Source of the DNA: Candidatus Altimarinota bacterium
GTDB lineage: Bacteria > Patescibacteriota > Gracilibacteria > Absconditabacterales > Absconditicoccaceae
Assembly (NCBI GenBank): GCA_027013285.1
Contig: JALUXR010000094.1
Location: forward strand, 1-6,052
Reading direction: 5' to 3'
DNA length: 6,052 nucleotides
Positions 1 to 5,843 of the stretch are shown here, one piece after another. Numbering within the stretch: position 1 is the first letter of the stretch; the number at the start of each line of letters is the position of its first letter. Made by a program: the position numbers and the translations under genes. The notes under the pieces are model-generated. The model worked only from the letters and a program-made list of their open reading frames with translations, searched no databases and was not told the DNA's origin.

Positions 1-8
1 ATTTTCAA

Positions 9-36
9 TTGAATAAATCAATAAAAACTATATTTT
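9..36 (+). promoter_or_regulatory. possible promoter of the RhuM-Fic operon
   Basis: TTGAAT at 9-14 and TATTTT at 31-36 are separated by 16 bases, about 30 bases ahead of the first start codon. The match to a housekeeping promoter is only moderate, and in DNA this AT-rich such pairs arise easily by chance. The rest of 1-66 holds no coding signal; the reading frame of the downstream gene is closed upstream by a TAG at 37-39. Confidence 0.25.
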
Positions 37-66
37 TAGGTTAAATTTATATTTTCAAATAAATTT

Positions 67-1038
67 ATGATAGATAAAGAGTTGTTAATTTATCAGGCTA
101 AAGATTGAGAAATAGTTTTGAAAGAGGATAGTAAAAATGAAACCATTTGGGCTAATCTGAATCAAATAGCTACAATTTTTGATGTTCAAAAACCTGCTAT
201 TTCAAAGCATTTAAAGAATATTTATAGTGATGGAGAGTTGGAGAAAAAATGAACTATTTCTATTCTGGAAACAGTTCAAAAAGAATGAAATAGAATTGTA
301 AAAAGAAATATTGAGTATTATAATCTTGATGTAATTATTTCAGTTTGATATAGAGTAAACTCAAAAAAAGCTACTAAATTTAGAATTTGGGCCAGTAAAA
401 TTTTGAAAGAACATATTACACAATGATTTACTCTAAATAAAAATAGAATTTTACAAAATTATGATAAATTTATACAAGCTATCGAAGATGTTAAGAAGAT
501 TTTACTAGAAAATAGTGAAATTAAAAATAAAGATATTTTGGAATTAGTAAAAGCTTTTGCAAATACATGGTTAAATTTAGAAATTTATGATGAGAATAAA
601 TTACCTACAAGTTGATTTACAAAAGAAAATTTAGAGATTAGTGCTGAGGAATTATATTATGATGTAGAAAAATTTAAAAAAGAATTAATAAAAAAATGAC
701 AAGCTACAAATCTTTTTGCACAAGAAAAAATTAAAGGTTCTTTAAAATGAATTTTATGAAATGTTTTTCAAAGTTTTGATTGATGTGATCTTTATTCTAC
801 AATTGAAGAGAAGGTAGCACATTTACTGTATTTTATAGTTAAAGATCATCCTTTTGATGATGGTAACAAAAGAACTTGAGCTTTTAGTCTTATTTGGTTT
901 TTACAAAAAATTTGATTTGAATTTAGAGATAGAATAACTCCAGAAGCTCTTACTATTCTTACACTTATGACAGCTGAATCGAATCCAAAAGATAAAAATA
1001 AAATTATTGGATTGATTATTTTATTATTTAAAAAATAA
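67..1038 (+). CDS. RhuM/Fic-Doc fusion protein (code 25)
   Basis: A 323-residue protein when TGA is read as Gly (12 in-frame TGA codons). The N-terminal half matches the virulence protein RhuM family: an early helix-turn-helix-like stretch with AISKHLKNI, then YYNLDVIISVGYRVNS (Gly94 and Gly120 of the family pattern are both TGA) and a KFRIWASKILKEH segment. The C-terminal half is a Fic/Doc domain with its signature HPFDDGNKRTG at residues 261-271. His261 would be the catalytic base. Lys268 follows Asn267 as in Doc, where the family can phosphorylate EF-Tu; in typical AMP-transferring Fic proteins this position is Gly. The nucleotide and the target cannot be deduced. RhuM-Fic fusions of about this length are a known architecture. 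ATG 67 is the first start after an in-frame TAG, and no Shine-Dalgarno sequence precedes it. The phosphoesterase gene follows after 5 bases, so the two are probably co-transcribed. A toxin-like or defence role is inference. Confidence 0.9.
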
Positions 1039-1043
1039 AAATT

Positions 1044-2264
1044 ATGTTATTTATCTGAGATTTGCATTTCAAAACTGATAAAAAAGAAGAAATCTTTTCA
1101 AAATTAACTGATATTTTGGATAAAACTGAATCGAAAGATATTGTTTTTTTGTGAGATTATATCTATCATTCTGCTTATAATCCTAAGATTTTGTGAGATT
1201 TTTTTGATTTGTGTTTAGATTATTCGAAAAAGTGAAAAAATATCTATATTTTGGCTGGTAATCACGATTATGTAAAATGACATTTTGTGTTTGCAGAAGC
1301 TGAAAAACTTACAAATATTGCAGATTTACCTTTGCATATCATTTCTCAGCCACAAATTCAAATTATTGAAAATAAAAAAGTTTTATTTTTCCCATTTTAT
1401 ACAAGGATTGCTGAAGAAGAGGAGTTTATTCAGACAGATAAGAAAATTAAGTCTTTAAAAAATCATAAACACAAGGATTTGTTGTTAAATTTGTTTGTAG
1501 TTGCTTATCAAAATTGGAAACAAGATGATAAAAATTTGAAAATTTCAGGAACTGTTAATCTTGATTTAGTTAAATTTATCTTAGAAAATGAAGATATAGA
1601 TATTTTGGTTCATCACTTTTATACTGTAAATACAGCTTTTCCAGGACAGTTTGCAAAGTTTAGTTTCAAAAATATAGCTTTATCTGACCAGCTATTTAAA
1701 GCTGATTTTCAGATAATTTCAGGACATTTACATAAAAGTTTTAGACACAAAAATTATACTTGTGTTGGTAGTTTTTGGAATACTTCACCGTTGGAGGAAA
1801 ATGATACAAAGGTTGTTTTTACTTATCCTGATAAATTTCAACAGGTTGTGATAAATCCTTACATTAGTTTTCAAATAGAAAATAATAATGAAAACATAGA
1901 AGCTACGGACATTGAGAAAAAGTGGAAAGAAATCGAAGCTGAGGCCGAGAAGTTATTATGAACTAAAATTTTGAAAGATAAATTTGATTTAAAGAAAGTC
2001 GAGTTAGTTTTGAAATCTAAAGATTTTGTAGATGTAAAAGAAATTTTATGAGAAAAATTGATGAATCAAATAAAAAATGTAAAATATAGGCAAGTTACTT
2101 GAAAGACTATTGGAAATATTTTGAATGAAATAGAGCTAAATCATGAAAAACTTGGTTATAGTTTTGAAAGTTGGAAACAGTTGTCAAAAGAATTTATAGA
2201 AAAAAAATATCCTGAGAAAAAAACAGAATATTTTAAGATTTTGGAAGAGTTGGAGTTAATGTAA
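1044..2264 (+). CDS. SbcD/Mre11-like metallophosphoesterase (code 25)
   Basis: A 406-residue protein with all the metal-binding motifs of the calcineurin-like phosphoesterase superfamily in order: GDLH (Asp6, His8), GDY (Asp38), GNHD (Asn73, His74), VHH (His190/191) and GHLH (His228, His230). The glycines of GDLH and GDY are TGA, as are six others. The reading frame continues through TGA at 1959-1961 into a helical, Lys/Glu-rich C-terminal tail and ends at TAA 2262-2264. After GHLH the chain reads KNYTCVGSFWNTSP, resembling the capping-side strand of SbcD/Mre11 and T4 gp47-type nucleases, so DNA end processing is the best guess; a different phosphodiesterase remains possible. Residues from about 255 to 406 form an extension I do not recognise, and no SbcC/Rad50 ATPase gene lies in the window. 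The gene is very probably in an operon with the RhuM-Fic gene. ATG 1044 is chosen because the GDLH motif starts at residue 5. Confidence 0.92.
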
Positions 2265-2267
2265 GAA

Positions 2268-2948
2268 TTAAAAAGATGTATCGTAACCTGTAAATATTAC
2301 TGGTATTTCTTCATTATATTTAATATTTTTAAAGTTTATCCAACTAGCAAGTCATTTTAATCTGAAACATCAATGTGAAGCAGGATATCATGTAACTACT
2401 TTTCATCGGTGTATAAAATATCATCCATCAAGATGTATTGCAAATGGCATCGGGTAATTGTTAAATTTTTTACTTCTTTTTTTAAAATATCTTCATTGTG
2501 TGTTAAATTTCCGTAGAGGAGTTTGATTTTTTCACTTTCATGGAGATGTAAGAGTTGCAATTTTTAATTTTTTATCTTCATATAGTAAATACACAAATTT
2601 ATTGTTTAAATTTTTACTTTTGAAAATATAAATTTCTTTTTCATTATTTAATTTTGTTTTATGTTTAAAATAAGAATATTTATCTAAAAAATATTCTAGG
2701 GTATAATTATTATCTAAGACTTTCTTTATTATATCTAAATTAAAATATTCCTTATTTTTTAAATTAATTTTAGTATCTTTACTTTCTAATTTCCAATCCT
2801 TAAAATAATTTATATTAAATCATTCTCATAATTCTTGGAAAAATGTTTTATCTATATTGTTGATTAATTCTGCATTTGCATTATTTACAATTAAATTTAA
2901 GGCTATAATTCATTTAAAGATATTTTTACAAAATTTAATTTTTTCCAT
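2268..2948 (-). CDS. secreted L,D-transpeptidase (YkuD family, code 25)
   Basis: A 226-residue protein with 11 TGA-coded glycines. Residues 1-26 look like a signal peptide: Lys-rich start, hydrophobic GIIALNLIV, and an ANA cleavage-like end before Glu27, so the enzyme should act outside the membrane. Residues 27 to about 110 are Asn/Lys-rich without a recognised domain. The YkuD catalytic domain follows, with TPLRKF at 143-148, the strand MPFAIHLDGGYFIHRG (His172, His180) and the active-site motif SHGCFRL at 191-197. Cys194 is the nucleophile, His192 and Arg196 are the conserved neighbours, and Gly193 is TGA. The family forms 3-3 peptide cross-links in peptidoglycan or attaches proteins to it; which of the two happens here is unknown. 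It converges on the phosphoesterase gene with a 3-base gap and no visible terminator between them. A good promoter sits upstream, so it is probably transcribed separately from hrcA-uppS. Confidence 0.93.
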
Positions 2949-2985
2949 ATTTATAATATTTTAAAATTTATAATTAAATATTAAT

Positions 2986-3013
2986 ATTTTAACTATAATA
3001 GCTTTTATGTCAA
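2986..3013 (-). promoter_or_regulatory. promoter of the L,D-transpeptidase gene
   Basis: On the minus strand a perfect TTGACA (-35, at 3008-3013) is followed after 16 bases by TAAAAT (-10, at 2986-2991). Transcription would begin near 2979 and give an untranslated leader of about 30 bases, AT-rich and without a Shine-Dalgarno sequence. It lies just past the stop codon of uppS, so the transpeptidase can be expressed independently of the hrcA-uppS unit. Confidence 0.6.
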
Positions 3014-3022
3014 AATAATAGA

Positions 3023-3715
3023 TTACTTTCCGTAATTTTGAGTTTTAACTGTAGATGAATACCATTCTATAGCTTTTTGAAATTGTTCTATTGTAAAATC
3101 AGGACAGTATAGGTCAGAAAAATATAATTGTGCATATCATATCCACCAAAGCATAAATCCAGAAAGCCTTTTAGCTAGTTTTTGTTTTGTTCTAATTACT
3201 AACTCAACAGGCGGTAATCAGCTAAAATCCATATATTTTTCTAAATTTTCTTTTGTTGCTTTTTCTTTGTTCTCACAAAGTTTTTGTATTCACCTTAATA
3301 ATTCATCTTGTCATCCATAATTTATAGCCAAAACTAAAGTTTTTCAAGAATCTACTTTAAGCTCTTTTTCTTTTTTATTTAAAAAATCTACTAAATGGTC
3401 TGGTAATCTGTTTTTGTTTCAAGCAACTTTAAAATTTACTTTTTTTTCTTTTAGAAAGTCAAATAAGTCTTGTGGTATTTTTTTATAAAGTTCAAAAAGG
3501 TATTCTAATTCTTTTTCAGATCTATTTGTTAAGTTTTCAGTAGATAATCACCATATTGTAAATACTTCTATAGGTGTGTTTGAAAATATATGTTGTGTGA
3601 TTTCTATTGCTTTATTAAATCATTCTAAATGTCCTACGAAAGACATAAATCATTTTTCTTTTGCCCAAGTTCTATTTCAATCGGGGATTAGTGCAACATG
3701 TTTTGGATAGTTCAT
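3023..3715 (-). CDS. uppS: polyprenyl diphosphate synthase UppS (code 25)
   Basis: A 230-residue cis-prenyltransferase that should condense isopentenyl diphosphate units onto farnesyl diphosphate to make undecaprenyl diphosphate, the lipid carrier for peptidoglycan and surface glycans. Family regions in order: HVALIPDGN (catalytic Asp12, Gly13 coded by TGA), GHLEGF (28-33), WGLSTENLTNRSEKE (55-69), AINYGGQDEL, VIRT (Arg175), KRLSGFMLWW (Arg183, Ser185) and YFSDLYCPDF near the end. The length is slightly below the usual 240-250. Compared with E. coli UppS, GNGRW is replaced by GNRTW, there are two extra residues between the Arg pair, and the Mg-linked Glu213 position is Gln196 (AQLYF instead of AELYF). 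These may be lineage variants. It starts one base after the hrcA stop codon, so it is probably translationally coupled to hrcA. Ten glycines are TGA. Confidence 0.95.
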
Positions 3716-3716
3716 A

Positions 3717-4382
3717 TTAAACTGTTCATTTATTTAAAATCTTTTTTAATATATCGATATTTGATTTGTAATCAACTCTTAAAGAGCCTATGATTCAAAT
3801 AACTGCATTTCTTCATTCAAATTCAATTTCTATAAACATAATTGCTATATTAATTCATTGATATTGTATGAAATTATAATTTATTTCTCATTTTGTTATT
3901 TCTTTTTTGTTTAAGTATGTTATTATTTCTTTATTCTCTATAAATTCCATTAGTGAAATTATTTTTTCCATATCATTATTTACTTTTTTTAGTAATTTTG
4001 AAACTCAAAGATAATAAACATCTGCTTCATCAGTGTAATATCCAAAAGCAATTCCATCTACTACATCTCATAATATATCCATAAATCATCTTAAATTATG
4101 TCATTGATTTACTTTTGCTATGTTTTTTGTTGTTTTTTCAGAAGAAAGTAAATTTGCAACATATAAATTTACTCATTCTTGAGTTGGTAGTCTTCAAGCT
4201 GAATTATATGGTTGGTAAACTAATCATTTTTTTTCTAAATTGTTTAGATGTTTTCTAATTGTAGAAGGAGCAATATCTATATTTTTAGCTTCAAATAAAA
4301 ATTTAGATCAAACAGGAGATCAAAATTTAACAAAATATTCTATTACTGATTCTAAAAGTGTTTCTTCAGAATTTTTCTTCAT
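3717..4382 (-). CDS. hrcA: HrcA-type heat-shock repressor, compact form (code 25)
   Basis: A 221-residue protein with 14 TGA-coded glycines. The N-terminal winged-helix region is clearly HrcA: SPVGSKFL (22-29), PSTIRKHLNNLEKKGLV (39-55) and the wing SAGRLPTQEG (61-70); Gly25, Gly53 and Gly63 are TGA. The C-terminus ends with AVIGIIGSLRVDYKS, the counterpart of the family's final GPxRMDY-like strand. HrcA represses chaperone operons (groE, dnaK) by binding the CIRCE inverted repeat, and it refolds with GroEL help. At 221 residues it is much shorter than the usual 330-350, so the central GAF-like/dimerisation region is reduced, although both ends are intact. No chaperone gene and no classic CIRCE lie in the window. 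uppS follows after one base, so the repressor and the lipid-carrier enzyme share a transcript. An inverted repeat overlapping its own promoter may be its operator. Confidence 0.92.
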
Positions 4383-4406
4383 AATATTATAATTATTGAA
4401 AAATTA

Positions 4407-4429
4407 AATATTCTATAAAATACTATATT
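4407..4429. promoter_or_regulatory. inverted repeat over the hrcA -10 box
   Basis: An imperfect palindrome: outer arms AATAT and ATATT, inner arms TAT and ATA, with two mismatched pairs between the arms and a 3-base centre. It overlaps the proposed hrcA -10 box, where an autoregulatory operator would be expected. It does not resemble CIRCE, and it consists almost only of A and T, so chance is a serious alternative. Confidence 0.3.
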
Positions 4430-4438
4430 TTCAGTAAA
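4410..4438 (-). promoter_or_regulatory. likely hrcA-uppS promoter
   Basis: On the minus strand TTTACT (4433-4438) and TAGAAT (4410-4415) are separated by 17 bases, placing the transcript start about 20 bases ahead of the hrcA ATG. A second possible -35, TTGATT, lies at 4439-4444 and would pair with TATTTT at 16 bases. It drives transcription away from the divergent metallopeptidase promoter without overlapping it. Confidence 0.45.
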
Positions 4439-4456
4439 AATCAAGATAAATAAAAT

Positions 4457-4484
4457 TTGTAAAAAAAAGTAAAAAATATATAAT
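4457..4484 (+). promoter_or_regulatory. promoter of the metallopeptidase gene
   Basis: TTGTAA (4457-4462) and a perfect TATAAT (4479-4484) are 16 bases apart. The start would be near 4491, giving a leader of about 24 bases before ATG 4515, AT-only in character and without a Shine-Dalgarno sequence. An ATG at 4482 is not a gene start; it meets TAA after five codons. Confidence 0.55.
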
Positions 4485-4514
4485 GAATTTGTTTTATTAA
4501 AATTATTGTTTTTT

Positions 4515-5495
4515 ATGTTAAAACTTGAAGATATTACAAGAATATTTGTAAAAATTACCTTATGATGGTTGATTATAATTTTTGTAATATTTTTTAATAT
4601 TAAAGAAGTTTGAATAGAATATAAATGAAATACAGATTTATGATTAGAGCAACAAAATAAAAGTTTTAAACTTACAAATATTAGTAATTCACAAATAAAA
4701 AAAAATAAAAGGAAAATACATATAATTTCAGAGAAAGAAAAAAAATATTTTTTGGATAAATTAGTTAAAAATGCTTTGATGAAAGTCCATTGAGTGTGAA
4801 ATAAAAAAGAAACATTAGATAAATTGTGTAAATATTACAAAAAATATTGTTCTATTATTGATATTTCAAAAGATGAATTTAATTTATCTCAACAAACTTA
4901 TTATACAGCTATTACTATTTATTTATTAAGATATTTGTCAGTTACTTTTCCTGATTTGTTGCAAAGATTATATTATGTAAAAATCCAAAAAGATAAAGTT
5001 GGTAGGAGATGATATGCTTGACACCATAGTTTGGTTATGAATCTAAAAAACTGAATTTGATATGAACAATTTTTAGAAGTTTTGACTCATGAGTTATGAC
5101 ATATAGTGGATTTAGGGCTTATAGTATGAACTTCTAAAGAAAAAAGTAAAAAATATACGGAATTTTGAAGGGCAGTTTTTTCTATAGATGATAAATCACT
5201 TGTTTTTTATAGATTGTCTTGGGAATCTGAAAAAATTAAAAAACCATATAGTTATGCAAAGGATTTTGTATCTTGATATTGACTTACAGATACTTTTGAA
5301 GATTTTGCAGAATGTTTCAATATGTATGTAAATCATAATTCTGTCTTTAGAAAGATGGCAAAAGAGAGTAATATTTTAAAAAAGAAATATTTATTTATAA
5401 ACAATATTATGCACTGAAGATATTTACAATCTGATAGTAAATTTAAATATAAAATTGGCTTTAGACCTCGGGATAGCACTGATTTTTCAAAATAA
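4515..5495 (+). CDS. membrane-anchored HExxH zinc metallopeptidase (code 25)
   Basis: A 326-residue protein with 16 TGA-coded glycines. After a short basic N-terminus (Lys3, Arg9, Lys13), residues 10-27 form one hydrophobic segment (TLGWLIIIFVIFF), probably a signal anchor with the rest outside the membrane. Residues 30 to about 110 are Lys/Asn-rich linker. The catalytic centre is THELGHIVDLG, with His192, Glu193 and His196; Gly195 is TGA. About 70 residues later TFEDFAECFNMY supplies a third zinc ligand, most likely Glu266, as in gluzincins such as anthrax lethal factor-like peptidases (FAEAF-type motif). I do not recognise the exact family. The substrate is unknown; cell-envelope or surface-protein processing is inferred from the anchor. 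It is divergent from hrcA with its own promoter. No terminator is visible directly after it; the hairpin at 5599-5627 could end its transcript. ATG 4515 is the first start giving the anchor. Confidence 0.85.
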
Positions 5496-5502
5496 TTTGT
5501 AA

Positions 5503-5530
5503 TTGACTTTATTTTTCAATTTCTTATAAA
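5503..5530 (+). promoter_or_regulatory. strong housekeeping-type promoter in intergenic region
   Basis: TTGACT (5503-5508) and TATAAA (5525-5530) are separated by 16 bases. This is one of the best promoter matches in the window and begins only 8 bases after the metallopeptidase stop codon. The transcript would begin near 5536-5538 and enter the structured stretch described next. Confidence 0.55.
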
Positions 5531-5534
5531 AATC

Positions 5535-5551
5535 TTACTCCATGAGAGTAA
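5535..5551 (+). promoter_or_regulatory. dyad TTACTC-N5-GAGTAA at the transcript start
   Basis: Six perfect base pairs with the 5-base centre CATGA, located 4 bases after the -10 box, so over or just after +1. In DNA it sits where a repressor would block transcription; in RNA it would be a 5' hairpin. It recalls a shortened CIRCE (TTAGCACTC-N9-GAGTGCTAA) lacking the inner GC/GC bases and with a shorter spacer. That resemblance is weak evidence for HrcA control. Confidence 0.4.
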
Positions 5552-5570
5552 TTCAAACAGGAGATATATT

Positions 5571-5594
5571 ATGAAAGATGTGACTTATGTTTAA
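5571..5594 (+). CDS. possible 7-codon leader ORF with strong Shine-Dalgarno
   Basis: ATG at 5571 follows AGGAG (5559-5563) at an ideal 7-base distance and opens MKDVTYV, ending at TAA 5592-5594. The stop lies 4 bases before the 5' arm of the terminator, so a ribosome at the stop codon would cover that arm. This is the arrangement of a translation-controlled attenuator. No run of a single amino acid is present. It is far too short to judge by coding statistics. Confidence 0.3.
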   Translation: MKDVTYV

Positions 5595-5598
5595 ATTT

Positions 5599-5627
5599 AG
5601 CTCCTGGTGTGTCCAGGAGGCTTTTTT
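5599..5627 (+). terminator. intrinsic terminator
   Basis: The arm AGCTCCTGG (5599-5607) pairs with CCAGGAGGCT (5613-5622), giving nine base pairs with a single bulged G at 5619 and a TGTGT loop. Six Ts (5622-5627) follow, the first of which closes the stem. The stem is GC-rich against a very AT-rich background. It can end the small transcript from 5503-5530 and also read-through from the metallopeptidase gene. Confidence 0.8.
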
Positions 5628-5799
5628 ATTTAAGAAAAATAATATTGAAAAAAAAATATTATAGATTATTATCTATTTCACGAACTGATAAAGCTGAAAT
5701 CTTTAAACTATAATTCCTTAACACTTATTTATAAATGAGGGCATCATAGGAAATTGTATTATTTTCTTGGCTCATCAACTTTTAAGTCTCAGGAGGCTT
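5614..5799 (+). repeat. two copies of CAGGAGGCTT, 5614-5623 and 5790-5799
   Basis: The ten-base word CAGGAGGCTT occurs exactly twice: once as the 3' arm of the terminator (5614-5623) and once as the Shine-Dalgarno region of the second mini-ORF (5790-5799). A third, shorter copy, CAGGAG, lies at 5558-5563 ahead of the first mini-ORF. All three can pair with CTCCTG at 5601-5606. Only the two end copies are the repeat; the bases between them are unrelated. Confidence 0.5.
5639..5676. other. two overlapping AT-rich hairpins
   Basis: ATAATATT (5639-5646) pairs perfectly with AATATTAT (5655-5662) around an 8-base loop. ATAGAT (5661-5666) pairs perfectly with ATCTAT (5671-5676) around TATT. The stems share bases 5661-5662, so in full form they exclude each other. 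Being nearly all A/T they would be weak in RNA and may be chance. Confidence 0.3.
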
Positions 5800-5807
5800 A
5801 TTATTAC

Positions 5808-5843
5808 ATGAAGAAATCTCTTTGTCGGTTTTGTTTTTTATAA
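5808..5843 (+). CDS. possible 11-codon ORF with strong Shine-Dalgarno
   Basis: AGGAGG (5791-5796) lies 11 bases before ATG 5808, which opens MKKSLCRFCFL and stops at TAA 5841-5843. The AGTC/GGCT arms at 5785-5788 and 5796-5799 could fold over the Shine-Dalgarno sequence. The ORF is in frame with the superoxide reductase start 18 codons downstream but separated by three TAA stops. It could be a leader ORF ahead of that gene or an accident. Confidence 0.25.
   Translation: MKKSLCRFCFL

Larger units (their letters stand above)
5536..5628 (+). ncRNA. candidate ~90-base small RNA or attenuated leader
   Basis: This stretch is bounded by a good promoter (5503-5530) and an intrinsic terminator (5599-5627), with a hairpin at the 5' end and a strong Shine-Dalgarno sequence plus a 7-codon ORF in the middle. 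It matches no RNA family I can recognise: no tmRNA, SRP RNA, RNase P RNA, 6S RNA or familiar riboswitch core is visible. It could be a free small RNA, a leader of the superoxide reductase gene 234 bases further on, or simply the 3' end of metallopeptidase transcripts. The sequence alone does not decide between these. Confidence 0.4.

Noticed and set aside
271..291. Fic inhibitory motif ([S/T]xxxE[G/N]) in TVQKEGN, residues 69-75 of the RhuM-Fic protein
   Set aside because: This segment lies in the RhuM half and belongs to the conserved RhuM stretch before YYNLD; nothing shows that it reaches the Fic active site.
67..1038. Decayed pseudogenes full of stop codons
   Set aside because: Only TGA interrupts the frames; TAA and TAG are absent inside all the genes, which would not be so in decaying sequence.
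1287..1961. Stand-alone 224-codon ORF under the standard code
   Set aside because: It is the middle of the phosphoesterase gene between two TGA glycine codons; the metal motifs GDLH, GDY and GNHD lie upstream of it in the same frame.
2995..3022. Terminator for the hrcA-uppS unit
   Set aside because: CTAT/ATAG arms are weak and interrupted and no T-run follows; the promoter of the next gene occupies the place.
4824..5012. Stand-alone 62-codon ORF under the standard code
   Set aside because: It is an internal piece of the metallopeptidase gene bounded by a TGA glycine codon; the HELGH motif follows in the same frame.
5685..5698. Hammerhead ribozyme core (CTGATAA then GAAA)
   Set aside because: The invariant CUGAUGA is not matched and no three-stem arrangement can be drawn around it.
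5733..5775. Minus-strand 16-codon ORF starting MSQENNTIS
   Set aside because: It is very short, lacks a Shine-Dalgarno sequence or promoter, and shows no family resemblance.
5808..5843. Mini-ORF with CRFC as remnant of an N-terminal desulforedoxin domain of superoxide reductase
   Set aside because: It is in frame, but 18 codons are too few for that domain, only one CxxC-like pair is present and the order of residues does not match.
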